Positions 8,419 to 16,198 of a stretch of 64,000 nt of DNA are shown here, piece by piece; position 1 is the stretch's first letter, and each line of letters begins with the position of its first letter. The notes under the pieces were generated by a model. The model was not told the origin of the DNA and made no database searches. It saw nothing but the letters and a program-made list of their open reading frames with translations. The position numbers and the translations under genes are program-made. Origin of the DNA: JACCXG01 sp963750935 (lineage in GTDB: Bacteria > Acidobacteriota > Vicinamibacteria > Vicinamibacterales > 2-12-FULL-66-21); NCBI GenBank assembly GCA_963750935.1, contig CAVVSR010000004.1, positions 62,001-126,000 of the forward strand. Direction: 5' to 3'.

Positions 8419-8607
8419 ATGAGTGGGGCCGTCGAGGCCGAACCGATTCAGGAGCGGCGGGATTCGAACGGGCAGGATTCGAACCGGCGCGCCGTCAGCC
8501 GAGGCGGGCGGCGGCAAAACGATCGGAAGTTTCCGTGGTGGCGCGGCGGTCTGGCCTTCACCGCGTTGTGTATGGCTCTTCGCTGCTGGCGCTGGGTGCG
8601 CCGATAG
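8419..8607 (+). CDS. Small hypothetical basic protein with one hydrophobic segment
   Basis: 62 residues. A strong ribosome site (AGGGAGGA) sits 5 bp before the ATG. The N-terminal 40 residues are charged and Arg/Asn/Gln rich; a hydrophobic stretch (WWRGGLAFTALCMALRCW) near the C-terminus could be a membrane anchor. There is no known family. The two GATTCGAAC-like stretches inside are repeats of coding sequence, not tRNA T-arms. The ribosome site is the main reason to keep it. Confidence 0.35.
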   Translation: MSGAVEAEPIQERRDSNGQDSNRRAVSRGGRRQNDRKFPWWRGGLAFTALCMALRCWRWVRR

Positions 8608-8796
8608 TTATCTTTCGCGCTGAACCATCAGCGAGCCGGCCAGGTCACGGGCGTACCGCCACGCGGCGCTGGCGGACCTGACCGGTTGCTGCCAGACGAG
8701 TTCGCCGTCGCGGAAGATGCGGAGCATCCAGCCGCCGCAGTCGTCCACGAACTCGCAATAGAACTGACCTTCCCACCAGCGCAGCGCGATCTCCAT
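8608..8796 (-). CDS. Small conserved-looking protein, one beta/alpha domain
   Basis: 62 residues beginning MEIALRWWEGQFYCEFVDD. Composition and order (a strand with paired Trp, DDCGGWMLRIFRDGELVW, then a helix with SAAWRYARDLAG) look like a folded mini-domain rather than a random ORF. Similar small proteins occur in acidobacteria, from memory and unverified. It converges with the small ORF at 8419-8607, end to end. Function unknown. Confidence 0.5.
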   Translation of the reverse strand: MEIALRWWEGQFYCEFVDDCGGWMLRIFRDGELVWQQPVRSASAAWRYARDLAGSLMVQRER

Positions 8797-8928
8797 TGTG
8801 GTGCGCTGCCCTCCTGCAAGCTCGTCACCAGCCGCACCGCGCGATCTGGGCCCGGATATCGGTTCAGGATGGCATACCGGTGCGACGATTCCGATACGCC
8901 GCGGAAAACTTTACACGTCAGGAGCCCG

Positions 8929-9222
8929 TCAGCTGCGTGCCGCCACCGGCGCATTGGCCGTCGTCGGATCGATGACTGCCCGGACCTCCTCGACCCGGGT
9001 GATCGGGAACTTGCCGCGCGACGCGTGCTCCCGCAGCAGCTCCTCGTTGTCGGCGAGGTAGACGCAGGTAATCGCGTTGTCGGTCACAAAGCTCTGAATC
9101 CATTGAATCTGTGGCCCCATTTGGGCCAGGACGGCGTTCGACCGCGCGGCAATTCCGCGCAGGTCGTCGGCGGTCAGCTTGCCGGCGTCGGGAATGTGTC
9201 GCTCGATCAGATACTTCGGCAT
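8929..9222 (-). CDS. DUF4242-type small ferredoxin-like (possible Ni-binding) protein
   Basis: 97 residues. MPKYLIERHIPDAGKLT at the N-terminus, the central MGPQIQWIQSFVTDNAITCVYLADNEE, and a C-terminal strand (ITRVEEVRAVIDP) match the DUF4242 / SCO4226-like family, an alpha/beta ferredoxin-fold group with some nickel-binding members (established). The ribosome site GGAGAG precedes the ATG on the coding strand. It is monocistronic as far as can be seen. The physiological role is unknown in most species. Confidence 0.75.
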   Translation of the reverse strand: MPKYLIERHIPDAGKLTADDLRGIAARSNAVLAQMGPQIQWIQSFVTDNAITCVYLADNEELLREHASRGKFPITRVEEVRAVIDPTTANAPVAARS

Positions 9223-9441
9223 TCGATCTCTCCTTCGGCGTTCAACACGGACCAGCATACTGCCGTGGACGATCCCAGCGTTGCCGTTGGTTCAGTTTCG
9301 CTCCATTTCGACCGATCTGTTGAGCTCAGGTCGGTAACAAAGGCGTAACGACCGGTTGAATGCGGAGCGCCCGAGGCCTATATTAGGCGCGTCGCCCGCG
9401 CCTGCGCGGGTCCATTGGGTCGGTTGGGTCGATTCGGGCTC

Positions 9442-9879
9442 ATGCTCATGACGCGCGACGAGATCTTCGCCCTCTTCGGCCGCCGCGAGGCTGCCTGGCG
9501 CGCGCACGACGCCGCGGCCCTCGCCGCCGACCACCACCCGAACGGCGTGGTCGTCAGCCCGACCGGCGGCGTACTGGAAGGGCGCGAGGCGATCGAGCAC
9601 ATCTACCGGGTCTGGCTCACCGCCTTTCCTGATCTGATCTTTCTCCACGAAGACGTCCTCGTTGACGACGACCGCGTCGCGGCGCTGTGCCGCGTCGCCG
9701 GCACGCACGGCGGCGAGTTCTTCGGCGTCGCGCCGACCGGACGCCGCCTCGAGATTCCGGCGGTGTTCGTCTACCGCTTCGAGCGCGGGCTGATCATGCA
9801 CGAGCGCCGCATCCTGGATTTCACGGGTGTGCTGATACAGGTGGGCGTGCTTCGCGCGAAGCCTGCCGGCGGACTCTAA
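9442..9879 (+). CDS. SnoaL-like / NTF2-fold protein (ester-cyclase type)
   Basis: About 145 residues. It has the SnoaL-like order: N-terminal helix (RDEIFALFGRREAAWRAHD), ADHHPNGVVVSP, LEGREAIEHIYRVWLTAFPDL, and terminal strands including AVFVYRFERGLIMHERRILDF. The family folds as a cone-shaped alpha+beta barrel and includes polyketide cyclases, limonene-epoxide hydrolases and many orphan proteins, so the reaction is not predictable. Start 9442 or 9448 (ATG-CTC-ATG). The stop is 9 bp before heptad element B. The upstream TTGGGTCGGTTGGGTC stretch at about 9414-9431 contains two further 7-8-bp repeats. Confidence 0.75.
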   Translation: MLMTRDEIFALFGRREAAWRAHDAAALAADHHPNGVVVSPTGGVLEGREAIEHIYRVWLTAFPDLIFLHEDVLVDDDRVAALCRVAGTHGGEFFGVAPTGRRLEIPAVFVYRFERGLIMHERRILDFTGVLIQVGVLRAKPAGGL

Positions 9880-9888
9880 AAGAGCCTC

Positions 9889-10036
9889 AACTCCCAACCT
9901 CCAACTCCCAACGCCCAAGACGGAGCCGTTCGACGCAGCCGGGTGGAAGTCGACACGACACAGCTAAGCGTGACGGCTTCAACTCCGCTGAATCGAGCCA
10001 TCCGTCTTGGGAGTTGGGAGTTGGAGGTTGGGAGTT
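9889..10036. repeat. GGGAGTT-heptad inverted-repeat element B
   Basis: Left arm 9889-9916: AACTCCC, AACCTCC, AACTCCC, AACGCCC. Right arm 10009-10036: GGGAGTT, GGGAGTT, GGAGGTT, GGGAGTT. Four units per arm, and the variant unit (GGAGGTT/AACCTCC) is in the matching position of both arms. The core has GAGCCGTTCGACGCAGCCGG near 9923, close to the core of elements A and C, with an imperfect complementary half. It sits between convergent stops, 9 bp after one and 52 bp from the other. Confidence 0.9.
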
Positions 10037-10054
10037 GACGAAGTTCGAAGTTGA

Positions 10055-10080
10055 GAGGCGCGAGCCGAAGCCCGCGCCTC
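10055..10080 (-). terminator. Hairpin after TonB receptor 1
   Basis: An 8-bp perfect stem, GAGGCGCG (10055-10062) with CGCGCCTC (10073-10080), and a 10-base loop. It lies 8 bp past the stop of the minus-strand receptor gene. There is no clear U-tract, as is common in high-GC genomes. Confidence 0.55.
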
Positions 10081-10088
10081 CATGCGCC

Positions 10089-12992
10089 TTAGAAGCCGAC
10101 TCTGACGCCGAACCGCAGGATGCGGGGGCTGAGGTTCTGTGTCAGCTGGCCGAAGTTCGGGTTGGTCAGATTGCGCTGCCGGTTGAGCTCGGTGTTCGCG
10201 TTCATGACGTTGAACAGGTCGGCGATCAGCTGCACGTTGACCCGCTGCGTATCGAACGTCTTGGCGCCGCGCAGATCGAGGTTCCACAGGTTGTCGAAGC
10301 GGAACGTATCGATCTCCGGGGAGACCAGCACGCGCATGCTGCCGTCGAGGCCGAGCGGGGCGCTGACGAAGATCGGATAGGGATTGCCCTGCCGGCCGAA
10401 CAGGTTGCCGGCGAGCTCGATGCTCCATGGCAGCTGGTACACGCCGTTGACGTTGACCTGCCACCTGCCGTTGACGAACACGTCGCCGGATCCGCTCCCC
10501 GAGCTGCGCGGCGCGAGCGCGCCGCCGTCGACCAGCGGGCTGCTCTCGTAGCGGGTCGGGTTGCCGAGCGCGTTGCGGCGATCGCCGTCCCAGTGCTCGC
10601 GCGGATCGTTCCAGCCGAACCCGGCGCGCATCATCCAGCGATTGGACAGCCGCTTCACCAGCGACACTTCGATCCCGTTGTAGCTGGTCGAGTAGCCCTC
10701 GTAGTTGCGCAGCTCGCGGCCGTTGCCGTTCGCCGCGGCCAGGCTCTCGAGCGGCGCGTAGGTCGGATAGCTGAAGGTCGAGCCGTCGGGCAGCGTGCCG
10801 GACACGGTGCCGTTCTGGTAGTAGTCGGCGGCGGTCAGGCCTCGCCACGGAATGAACGACAAGCCATACGGATCGACGGCGCCGTTGAGGCCGACGTAGT
10901 CGCTCGAACGGCTCCAGCTGTAGTTCGCCTGCAGCGCCAGGTTCGGCGCCAGCTCGCGCTCGATGCCGAGGATGAGGCCGGTCGTCACCGGCGCCTTGAG
11001 ATTCGGGCCGAAGCTGTCGGCGGACGTGACCGCGCTGGGAGCGTCCGGGTTGAAGCCGTTGCCCGGCGCGATGAACCCGCGATCGAGCAGCACTTCGTTG
11101 CCCTGCACGAACAGGTCGTTGTTGAGATCGACCCATGGGTAGTCGACGTAGCCGGCGCTCGCGGTGGGGTTGCTGAAGCCGATGATGGTCTCATCGAGCT
11201 GGCCGGCGTAGCGGCTGAAATTCGCGCGCAGGATCGTCTTCGGATCGAGCGCCCAGGTCGCGCCGACGCGCGGGTGCAGCGTGTTCCAGGAGAACGGCGC
11301 GTCGTAGCCGGAGAACTCGATGCCGGGCACGAGCGCGGAGAACTCGGGGTTCGACTGCGTGCTGCTCGGCAGCGCCGATCCCGACTGGCGATCGAACCGG
11401 ACGCCGGCGTCCAGCGTCAGCCGGCCGCGGCTGAAGGTGTCGCCGACATAGAAGCTCAGATACTCCGTCCGGTTGGTGCCGAGCCCCTCGCGGTAGATGC
11501 GCGCGAACTGATCGGTGGCCGATTCGTCGTTGGCCTGGATCATGTTCCCGGGCCACAGCTCCTGGCTGGTCGCGTCGTGACGCCGCCAGCCGAACCCGAT
11601 CTTGAGATCGTGTGAGCCGCCGAACGCGTTGCGGAAGTGATTGGCGTCGAAGGTGAGGATCGTCTGCGGCCGCAGGAAGCGCAGCGCCCGCGTGGTGCCG
11701 AACGCCTGTCCGAGGCGCGTGCTGACCGACGCCTGGCCGTCCAGCCCGCCGGCCGGCTCGAGGCTGAAGCCGGTGCCGTAGTACGCGAACTTCGACGACA
11801 GGAACGTGGTCGGCGTAAAGGTGTGGTTGTTCTCGAACTTGAGCAGCCCGTGCGGGCGGTTCTCCGGATAGCGGTTGCCCTGGTTCCAGGTCGCGGTCGG
11901 CGCCAGCACCTGCGCGTCGCCGGTGCCGCGGCCGAACTTCTGCTTCTCGCCGTTGAACCAGAGCACGTTGATCATGTCGCTCTCGGCCGCCTGCCAGGTG
12001 CCCTTCACGTTGTAGGTCTTGAGGATCGTGCGGTCGACCAGGTTGCCGGCCGATCGAATGAGGCGGATGTCCTGCTTCGTCCACGAGCCCCATGCCCAGG
12101 CGCGGTTCCGCAGGATCGGGCCGCCGAGATCGAATCCGTAGTCGCTGATCTGATCGTTGTGATTCGCCGTCTCGGGCGTGACGCCGATCGCCGCGAGCTC
12201 GTCCGGCACGTTCGAGGCCTCGAGCCCATCGCCGGTGAAGTAGCCGCGCGCGGTTCCGCGATACTGATTGGTGCCGCTCTTGACGACGAAGTTCAGGCCG
12301 GCGCCGCCGGTCTGCTGCTTCAGGCTCTGACCGGACGTCGCGATCTGGATCTCCTGGAACGCGTCGAAGTCGAAGTAGGTCGGCGAGCCGCCGGTCGCGG
12401 ACATGTCGGTGATGACCACGCCGTCCATCGTCCAGACGGTGTCGTAGCGGCTGCTGCCCTTGGACGCGAAGTTCGACTGCTGCCCGGTCTCGTTGCCGGC
12501 GATGTTCACGCGATCCATCTGCACGCCGGGGACCGTGCGCAGCAGGGCCCACGGGTCGCGCGAGGTCGGGATCTTGCTCAGCTCGTCCTGCGTGAAGTTG
12601 GTGGCCGTGCCGGTCGCGCGCGCGTCGATGACCGGCGTGCCGCCTTCCACGGTGATGCTCTCCTGCACGGTCGCGACGCGCATGCTGAACGGGAGATCGA
12701 CCGTGGCGCCGACGGCCACCAGCACGTTGTCGCGCACCAGCGTCGCGAAGCCGTTCATCTCCGCCGTCACCTTGTAGGCGCCGGGAGGCACGTTCAAGAA
12801 GCGGTAGCGCCCGTCCTCCTGCGTCACGAAGGTCAGCGTCCGATCCGGTCCGGCCATCGTGATCGTCACGCCTGGAAGCATGCCGCCCTGCTGATCCTGC
12901 ACGATGCCGGTGATGGTGCCGCTCTGCTCCTGGGCCCGCGCCGGCGCGGCCAGCGCCACGGCGAGGGCGAGCAGCAAACACATTCTTCTCAT
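10089..12992 (-). CDS. Oar-like TonB-dependent receptor with carboxypeptidase-regulatory domain (receptor 1)
   Basis: 967 residues. Signal peptide MRRMCLLLALAVALAAPARA, then a carboxypeptidase-regulatory-like beta sandwich (about residues 23-105; GTITGIVQDQQGGMLPGV, RYRFLNVPPGAYKV). The plug follows (about 110-250; VPGVQMDRVNIAGNETGQQ, MDGVVITD), then a long beta barrel ending in the aromatic residue needed for BAM insertion (RVGF). Such receptors import bulky substrates, often sugar oligomers, powered by TonB-ExbBD; the ligand is unknown. The start at 12992 has a ribosome site (GAAGGAGA) upstream. Convergent with the NTF2-like gene across heptad element B. The upstream gap of about 640 bp holds a nested palindrome. 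Confidence 0.9.
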   Translation of the reverse strand: MRRMCLLLALAVALAAPARAQEQSGTITGIVQDQQGGMLPGVTITMAGPDRTLTFVTQEDGRYRFLNVPPGAYKVTAEMNGFATLVRDNVLVAVGATVDLPFSMRVATVQESITVEGGTPVIDARATGTATNFTQDELSKIPTSRDPWALLRTVPGVQMDRVNIAGNETGQQSNFASKGSSRYDTVWTMDGVVITDMSATGGSPTYFDFDAFQEIQIATSGQSLKQQTGGAGLNFVVKSGTNQYRGTARGYFTGDGLEASNVPDELAAIGVTPETANHNDQISDYGFDLGGPILRNRAWAWGSWTKQDIRLIRSAGNLVDRTILKTYNVKGTWQAAESDMINVLWFNGEKQKFGRGTGDAQVLAPTATWNQGNRYPENRPHGLLKFENNHTFTPTTFLSSKFAYYGTGFSLEPAGGLDGQASVSTRLGQAFGTTRALRFLRPQTILTFDANHFRNAFGGSHDLKIGFGWRRHDATSQELWPGNMIQANDESATDQFARIYREGLGTNRTEYLSFYVGDTFSRGRLTLDAGVRFDRQSGSALPSSTQSNPEFSALVPGIEFSGYDAPFSWNTLHPRVGATWALDPKTILRANFSRYAGQLDETIIGFSNPTASAGYVDYPWVDLNNDLFVQGNEVLLDRGFIAPGNGFNPDAPSAVTSADSFGPNLKAPVTTGLILGIERELAPNLALQANYSWSRSSDYVGLNGAVDPYGLSFIPWRGLTAADYYQNGTVSGTLPDGSTFSYPTYAPLESLAAANGNGRELRNYEGYSTSYNGIEVSLVKRLSNRWMMRAGFGWNDPREHWDGDRRNALGNPTRYESSPLVDGGALAPRSSGSGSGDVFVNGRWQVNVNGVYQLPWSIELAGNLFGRQGNPYPIFVSAPLGLDGSMRVLVSPEIDTFRFDNLWNLDLRGAKTFDTQRVNVQLIADLFNVMNANTELNRQRNLTNPNFGQLTQNLSPRILRFGVRVGF

Positions 12993-13629
12993 GACCCGTC
13001 TCCTTCGAATCGCTGTGTGCGCCATCTCACGCGGAGGTGCCCGAGGACGCGCACGTGAACGGTGAGCGCGGCGCGTGACCGTGCGCGCCGGCTCGTGGCG
13101 CTGCACAGAGCACCCGATGTGCCACGCAGAGGCACGAAAGACGGCCGTATTCATTGGCATTTCATTGATGTCGCCATCCGACACTTCAAGCGATTGAAGG
13201 GCACGGCTCGCCGCGCGCACCGCGGCACAGACCACGGCCGAGCCGAGCCATCACACCGCTCGTCTCAGTTGCAGGTGGCAGGTGGTGAGACGCCGTCCGG
13301 ACGTGATGGCGTCAGGGGTGAGACGTGTGGTGGGAGGAGGTGCCGGAGGTTCAAGGAATTGAATGGGCGATCTACGGCACGGGAGTGCAGCCAACGGAGG
13401 AGGTACGGAGAGACTGCTGCCGGGCGCCGGCCTTTGGCCGGCGAAGACTGACGGATGAACGACCGAAAACGCAAGCGCGCAATTGGGTCGCTTGTGTTTT
13501 CGGGCGATTCATCCGGCAGTCTTGCGCGCGAAGCGCGCCCCGGCAGCTGACCGAATTTCTCCGTTGATCTTCGTTGGCTCCGTTGCTCCGTTGTTGAGAT
13601 CCGATGCCTCCGTACAGCTCCGATGTCTC
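12993..13629. other. Gene-poor gap upstream of TonB receptor 1
   Basis: 637 bp without a credible gene. It should contain the promoter of receptor 1, but no clear -35/-10 pair is visible. From 13425 on it holds the nested palindrome listed separately. Near 13565-13600 there are two GCTCCGTT units and a related CTCCGAT pair, possibly another decayed short-repeat array, and near 13270 two GCAGGTG heptads. Confidence 0.5.
13427..13553. repeat. Nested long palindrome (REP/MITE-like)
   Basis: The central inverted repeat pairs 13444-13477 (begins AAGACTGACGGATGAAC) with 13489-13523 (ends GATTCATCCGGCAGTCTT): about 34 bp per arm, few mismatches, 11-base loop. Each arm is flanked by its own short hairpin: GCCGGCctttGGCCGGC on the left and GCGCGCgaaGCGCGC on the right. 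The whole unit begins and ends in GC-rich CCGGGC/CCCCGG sequence. The cloverleaf-like arrangement resembles palindromic mobile units more than a terminator. Confidence 0.8.
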
Positions 13630-14502
13630 TCAGCGCGTGCCCGGGCGCTTCTCACGGGGCACGTCGACGGCGGCCTCGAACCGCTTGGCGAAGGCGGTGA
13701 ACTCCGGGCGCGGGCCGCCCCAGCGCAGCTGCTCGACCGACTCGAAGAGCGGGATATACGTGCGCAGCGTCGCGAGATCGCGGAACAGGAACGCCAGATC
13801 GCGATCGCGCGCGAACGTGCGCGCCAGCGCCGCGGGGCTGGCGGCATTGACGTGCCAGGTGCGCCAGTCCTCCGGGATCGCCTCGAGGTGACCGAACCGC
13901 GCCAGCACCGCCGCGCTCGACTTCGCTCCCCAGCCAGCCAGCCCCGGGTAGCCATCGGACGAATCGCCGACCAGCGCGAGGTAGTCGGGAATCGAGACCG
14001 GCGGCACGCCGAACTTCGCCGCCACACCCGCCTCGTTCATGATGGCGTTGGTCCGGCGGTTCAACTGGACGATGCGGTCGCCGCGGACGCACTGCGCGAG
14101 ATCCTTGTCAGGCGTGCAGATGATCACGCGGTCGACGTTCGCGTCCGCGGCCGCCGCCACCGCCGCCGCGGCAAGCGCGTCGTCCGCCTCGAACTCGATC
14201 ATCGGCCACACCGCGACGCCGAGCGCCGACAGCGCCTCCTCGAGCAGGCCGAACTGCGACAGCAGCAGCGGATCGACGCCCGCCCCCGTCTTGTAGCCCG
14301 GCCACATGCCGTTCCGGAACGACTCGATCACGTGATCGGTCGCCACGCCGACATGCGTGGCGCCGCGATTGATCATGCCGAGGATCGACGTGACGACGCC
14401 GCGGACCGCACCCACTTCGTGGCCGTCGCGATCCTTGGCGGAAGGCACGGCGTAGAAGTGGCGGAACAGCTCGTAGGTGCCGTCGACCAGGTGGATGTCC
14501 AA
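13630..14502 (-). CDS. 5'-3' exonuclease / flap-endonuclease-like protein
   Basis: 290 residues, the size of stand-alone 5'-3' exonucleases related to the N-domain of DNA polymerase I. The start MDIHLVDGTYELFRHFYA carries the first metal-binding Asp. The acidic motif EFEADDALAAAA, then IICTPDKDLAQCV, and the helix-hairpin-helix region (DYLALVGDSSDGYPGLAGWGAKSSAAVLA) give the remaining acidic ligands and the DNA-binding loop. It would remove RNA primers or 5' flaps (family knowledge). Heptad element E lies just upstream, 15 bp from the start. The upstream gene, on the same strand, is the FAD oxidoreductase. Confidence 0.87.
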   Translation of the reverse strand: MDIHLVDGTYELFRHFYAVPSAKDRDGHEVGAVRGVVTSILGMINRGATHVGVATDHVIESFRNGMWPGYKTGAGVDPLLLSQFGLLEEALSALGVAVWPMIEFEADDALAAAAVAAAADANVDRVIICTPDKDLAQCVRGDRIVQLNRRTNAIMNEAGVAAKFGVPPVSIPDYLALVGDSSDGYPGLAGWGAKSSAAVLARFGHLEAIPEDWRTWHVNAASPAALARTFARDRDLAFLFRDLATLRTYIPLFESVEQLRWGGPRPEFTAFAKRFEAAVDVPREKRPGTR

Positions 14503-14516
14503 GGGCGCCAGTATAC

Positions 14517-14601
14517 GGTGCTGGGTGCTCGGTGCTGGGTGCTGGGTGCTGGGTGCTGGGAGTGCTTGGGAGTTGGAGTTGGGAGTTGGGGGTTAGAGGT
14601 T
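14517..14601. repeat. Chimeric heptad array: GGTGCTG units joined to GGGAGTT units (element E)
   Basis: Six consecutive 7-bp units GGTGCTG (one GGTGCTC) at 14517-14558, then a 9-bp junction and GGGAGTT, GGAGTT, GGGAGTT, GGGGGTT, AGAGGTT to about 14601. Two heptad families are fused with no inverted arm. The last unit overlaps the stop codon (TTA on + at 14600-14602) of the upstream minus-strand FAD oxidoreductase. Confidence 0.85.
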
Positions 14602-15788
14602 AGACCCACTTCTCCTGCCATCCCCCGGCCGGCGGATGGGCGAACCGGGCGAGGGCGAAGCCGGAGTCGATGGCGGCGTCGCGCATGATGCCGGATGCGA
14701 CCAGCTCGCCGACGGCGGGGCCGAGCTTGAAGCCGTGGCCGGATCCGCCGCCGACCAGCCACACGTTGCTGGCGGCGGGGTGGCGGTCGACGATCAGGTC
14801 GGCATCGGGCGACGCTTCGTACTGGCAGACTTCGGAGCCGACCAGCGGGGCCGCGGCCATCGCGGGAAACCGGCGTGCCAGGTAACGGCGCATCGCCGTC
14901 ACGCCGGATGGCGTCACGTCGCGTTCGGCGCTCGTCGGATCGATCGACGGCTCCGGCGCGATCGTCGGCGACCTTGAAGCCGCGGTAGGCGTTGCCGGGG
15001 ACGCCATAGATCTGGTTCGCGGCGAAGTCGATCCAGGCCGGCAGCGTCGCGTCGGTGAACCGCGCGTCGCCGGCCGGCGGTCCGAAGTAATAGACCTCCT
15101 GCCGCGTCGGCGTGATCAGGTGGCCCAGCACGTCGGGGACGAGCGAGGCCAGCCAGGGACCGGCGGCACAGACGAAGACGTCGGCCTCGAGCCGCGAGCC
15201 GTCCACCAGCGCCAGCCGCCCGTCGCGGAGCGCGGCGACGTCGAGAGGATGTGCGGCCGCGGCGAGCCGGTAGGTTCCGCCTTCGCGCTGAAGCTGTGCG
15301 ATCACGTCCTCGCACGCGCGGCGGGCCATCAGGTACCCGGCCTCCGCTTCGAACATGATCGTGGCGACGTCGCGGAAATCGACCTGCGGATAACGCGCGG
15401 CGGCCTCGTCGGCGGACAGCGCGACCAGCGACCCGCCCTGCGACGCCACCGCCGCGGCAGAAGCCTCCGCGAACGCGCGCGCGGGCGCGGAGTCGTCGAA
15501 CAGCCACAGCACGCCGGTCGGATGCAGGATGCGGCGCTGCACGTGCGTCTCGAGCTCCCGCCACCGCACCAGCGCGCGCATCGTCATCTTCGTGTATTGC
15601 ACGCGCGACCCATAGGTCGCACGAATGACGCGCGTCTCGCCGCCGGAGCTCGCCCTGACGTTCCCAGGTCCCCAGGCATCGATCACGGTGACGTCAGCCC
15701 CCTGCCGCCGCAGCTCGAGCCCCGTCCATCCGCCGAAGGCGCCGGCCCCGACGACGACGATGCGCGGGGGACGCGCGATGTGAGTCAC
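14600..15788 (-). CDS. FAD-dependent oxidoreductase, sarcosine/N-methyl-amino-acid oxidase-like (frameshifted)
   Basis: About 396 residues once healed. N-terminal dinucleotide-binding fold RIVVVGAGAFGGWTGLELRRQG, then SSGGETRVIRATYG, which is diagnostic of monomeric sarcosine oxidase / N-methyltryptophan oxidase relatives (flavin-attachment region). The C-terminal half has VDRHPAASNVWLVGGGSGHG and FKLGPAVGELVA. The frame changes near 14960; dropping one base rejoins FKVADD to APEPSIDPTSAERD. The GTG start at 15788 overlaps the stop of the CPXCG gene (GTGA). The substrate is probably a secondary amine or amino acid (inference). A dipeptidase/permease pair lies divergently 400 bp away. Confidence 0.78.
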
Positions 15789-15964
15789 TCGGACCCGTCC
15801 CCCCGAACCACCTCGACCCAGCGGTCGCCCTGGTCGTCGGTGACGCGCACCAGCCACGGATTGCAGCACACCTCGCAATCTTGAACGAACTGCCCGCGAA
15901 CGTCCGGCTCGACGTAGATCTCCCCTTCTTCGCCGCAATACGGACACGTCACCACGAACTCCAC
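15785..15964 (-). CDS. CPXCG-motif cysteine-rich mini-protein
   Basis: 59 residues from a GTG start. It contains TCPYCGEEGEIYVEPDV, then QDCEVCCNPWLV, then DDQGDRWVEVVRGDGSE: the two Cys pairs and spacing of the CPXCG zinc-ribbon family. The family is widespread in bacteria and has no defined role. The stop overlaps the GTG of the FAD oxidoreductase by GTGA, so the two are translationally coupled. The ACGTGCT heptad array begins 20 bp upstream of its start. It is too short for most ORF callers and easy to miss. Confidence 0.85.
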   Translation of the reverse strand: MEFVVTCPYCGEEGEIYVEPDVRGQFVQDCEVCCNPWLVRVTDDQGDRWVEVVRGDGSE

Positions 15965-15983
15965 GACCGACCATTATCCACGG

Positions 15984-16141
15984 CTCCACGTGCGACTGAC
16001 GTGCTACGTGCTACGTGCGACGTGCGACGTGCTGCACGTGCGCACGTGTCACGTGCGCATGTGCGGCGTAAAGCACGTCGCACGCCGCACGTAAGCACGT
16101 GCGCACGAGCACGCCGTAAGCACGTCGCACGTGCACGAGCC
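15984..16141. repeat. ACGTGCT-heptad inverted array in a divergent promoter region
   Basis: The left part (about 15992-16065) has units ACGTGCG, ACGTGCT, ACGTGCT, ACGTGCG, ACGTGCG, ACGTGCT and then ACGTGCGC, ACGTGTC variants. The right part (about 16072-16138) has the reverse type AGCACGT/GCACGTAA. Only about 10 bp separates the arms. It fills the whole gap between the divergent CPXCG gene and the GntP permease, so it must overlap both promoters. Confidence 0.82.
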
Positions 16142-16198
16142 GTACCGTGTTGTAATCCGACTCCCCTTCTCGTCGTCGCGTTCCTCGGCGTCGTCCTG

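Noticed and set aside
8455..8495. GGATTCGAAC repeated twice, resembling tRNA T-arms on the minus strand
   Set aside because: The bases beside each TTCGAAT do not pair into a T-stem, and there is no acceptor stem, anticodon arm or CCA end nearby. It is explained by a short coding repeat.
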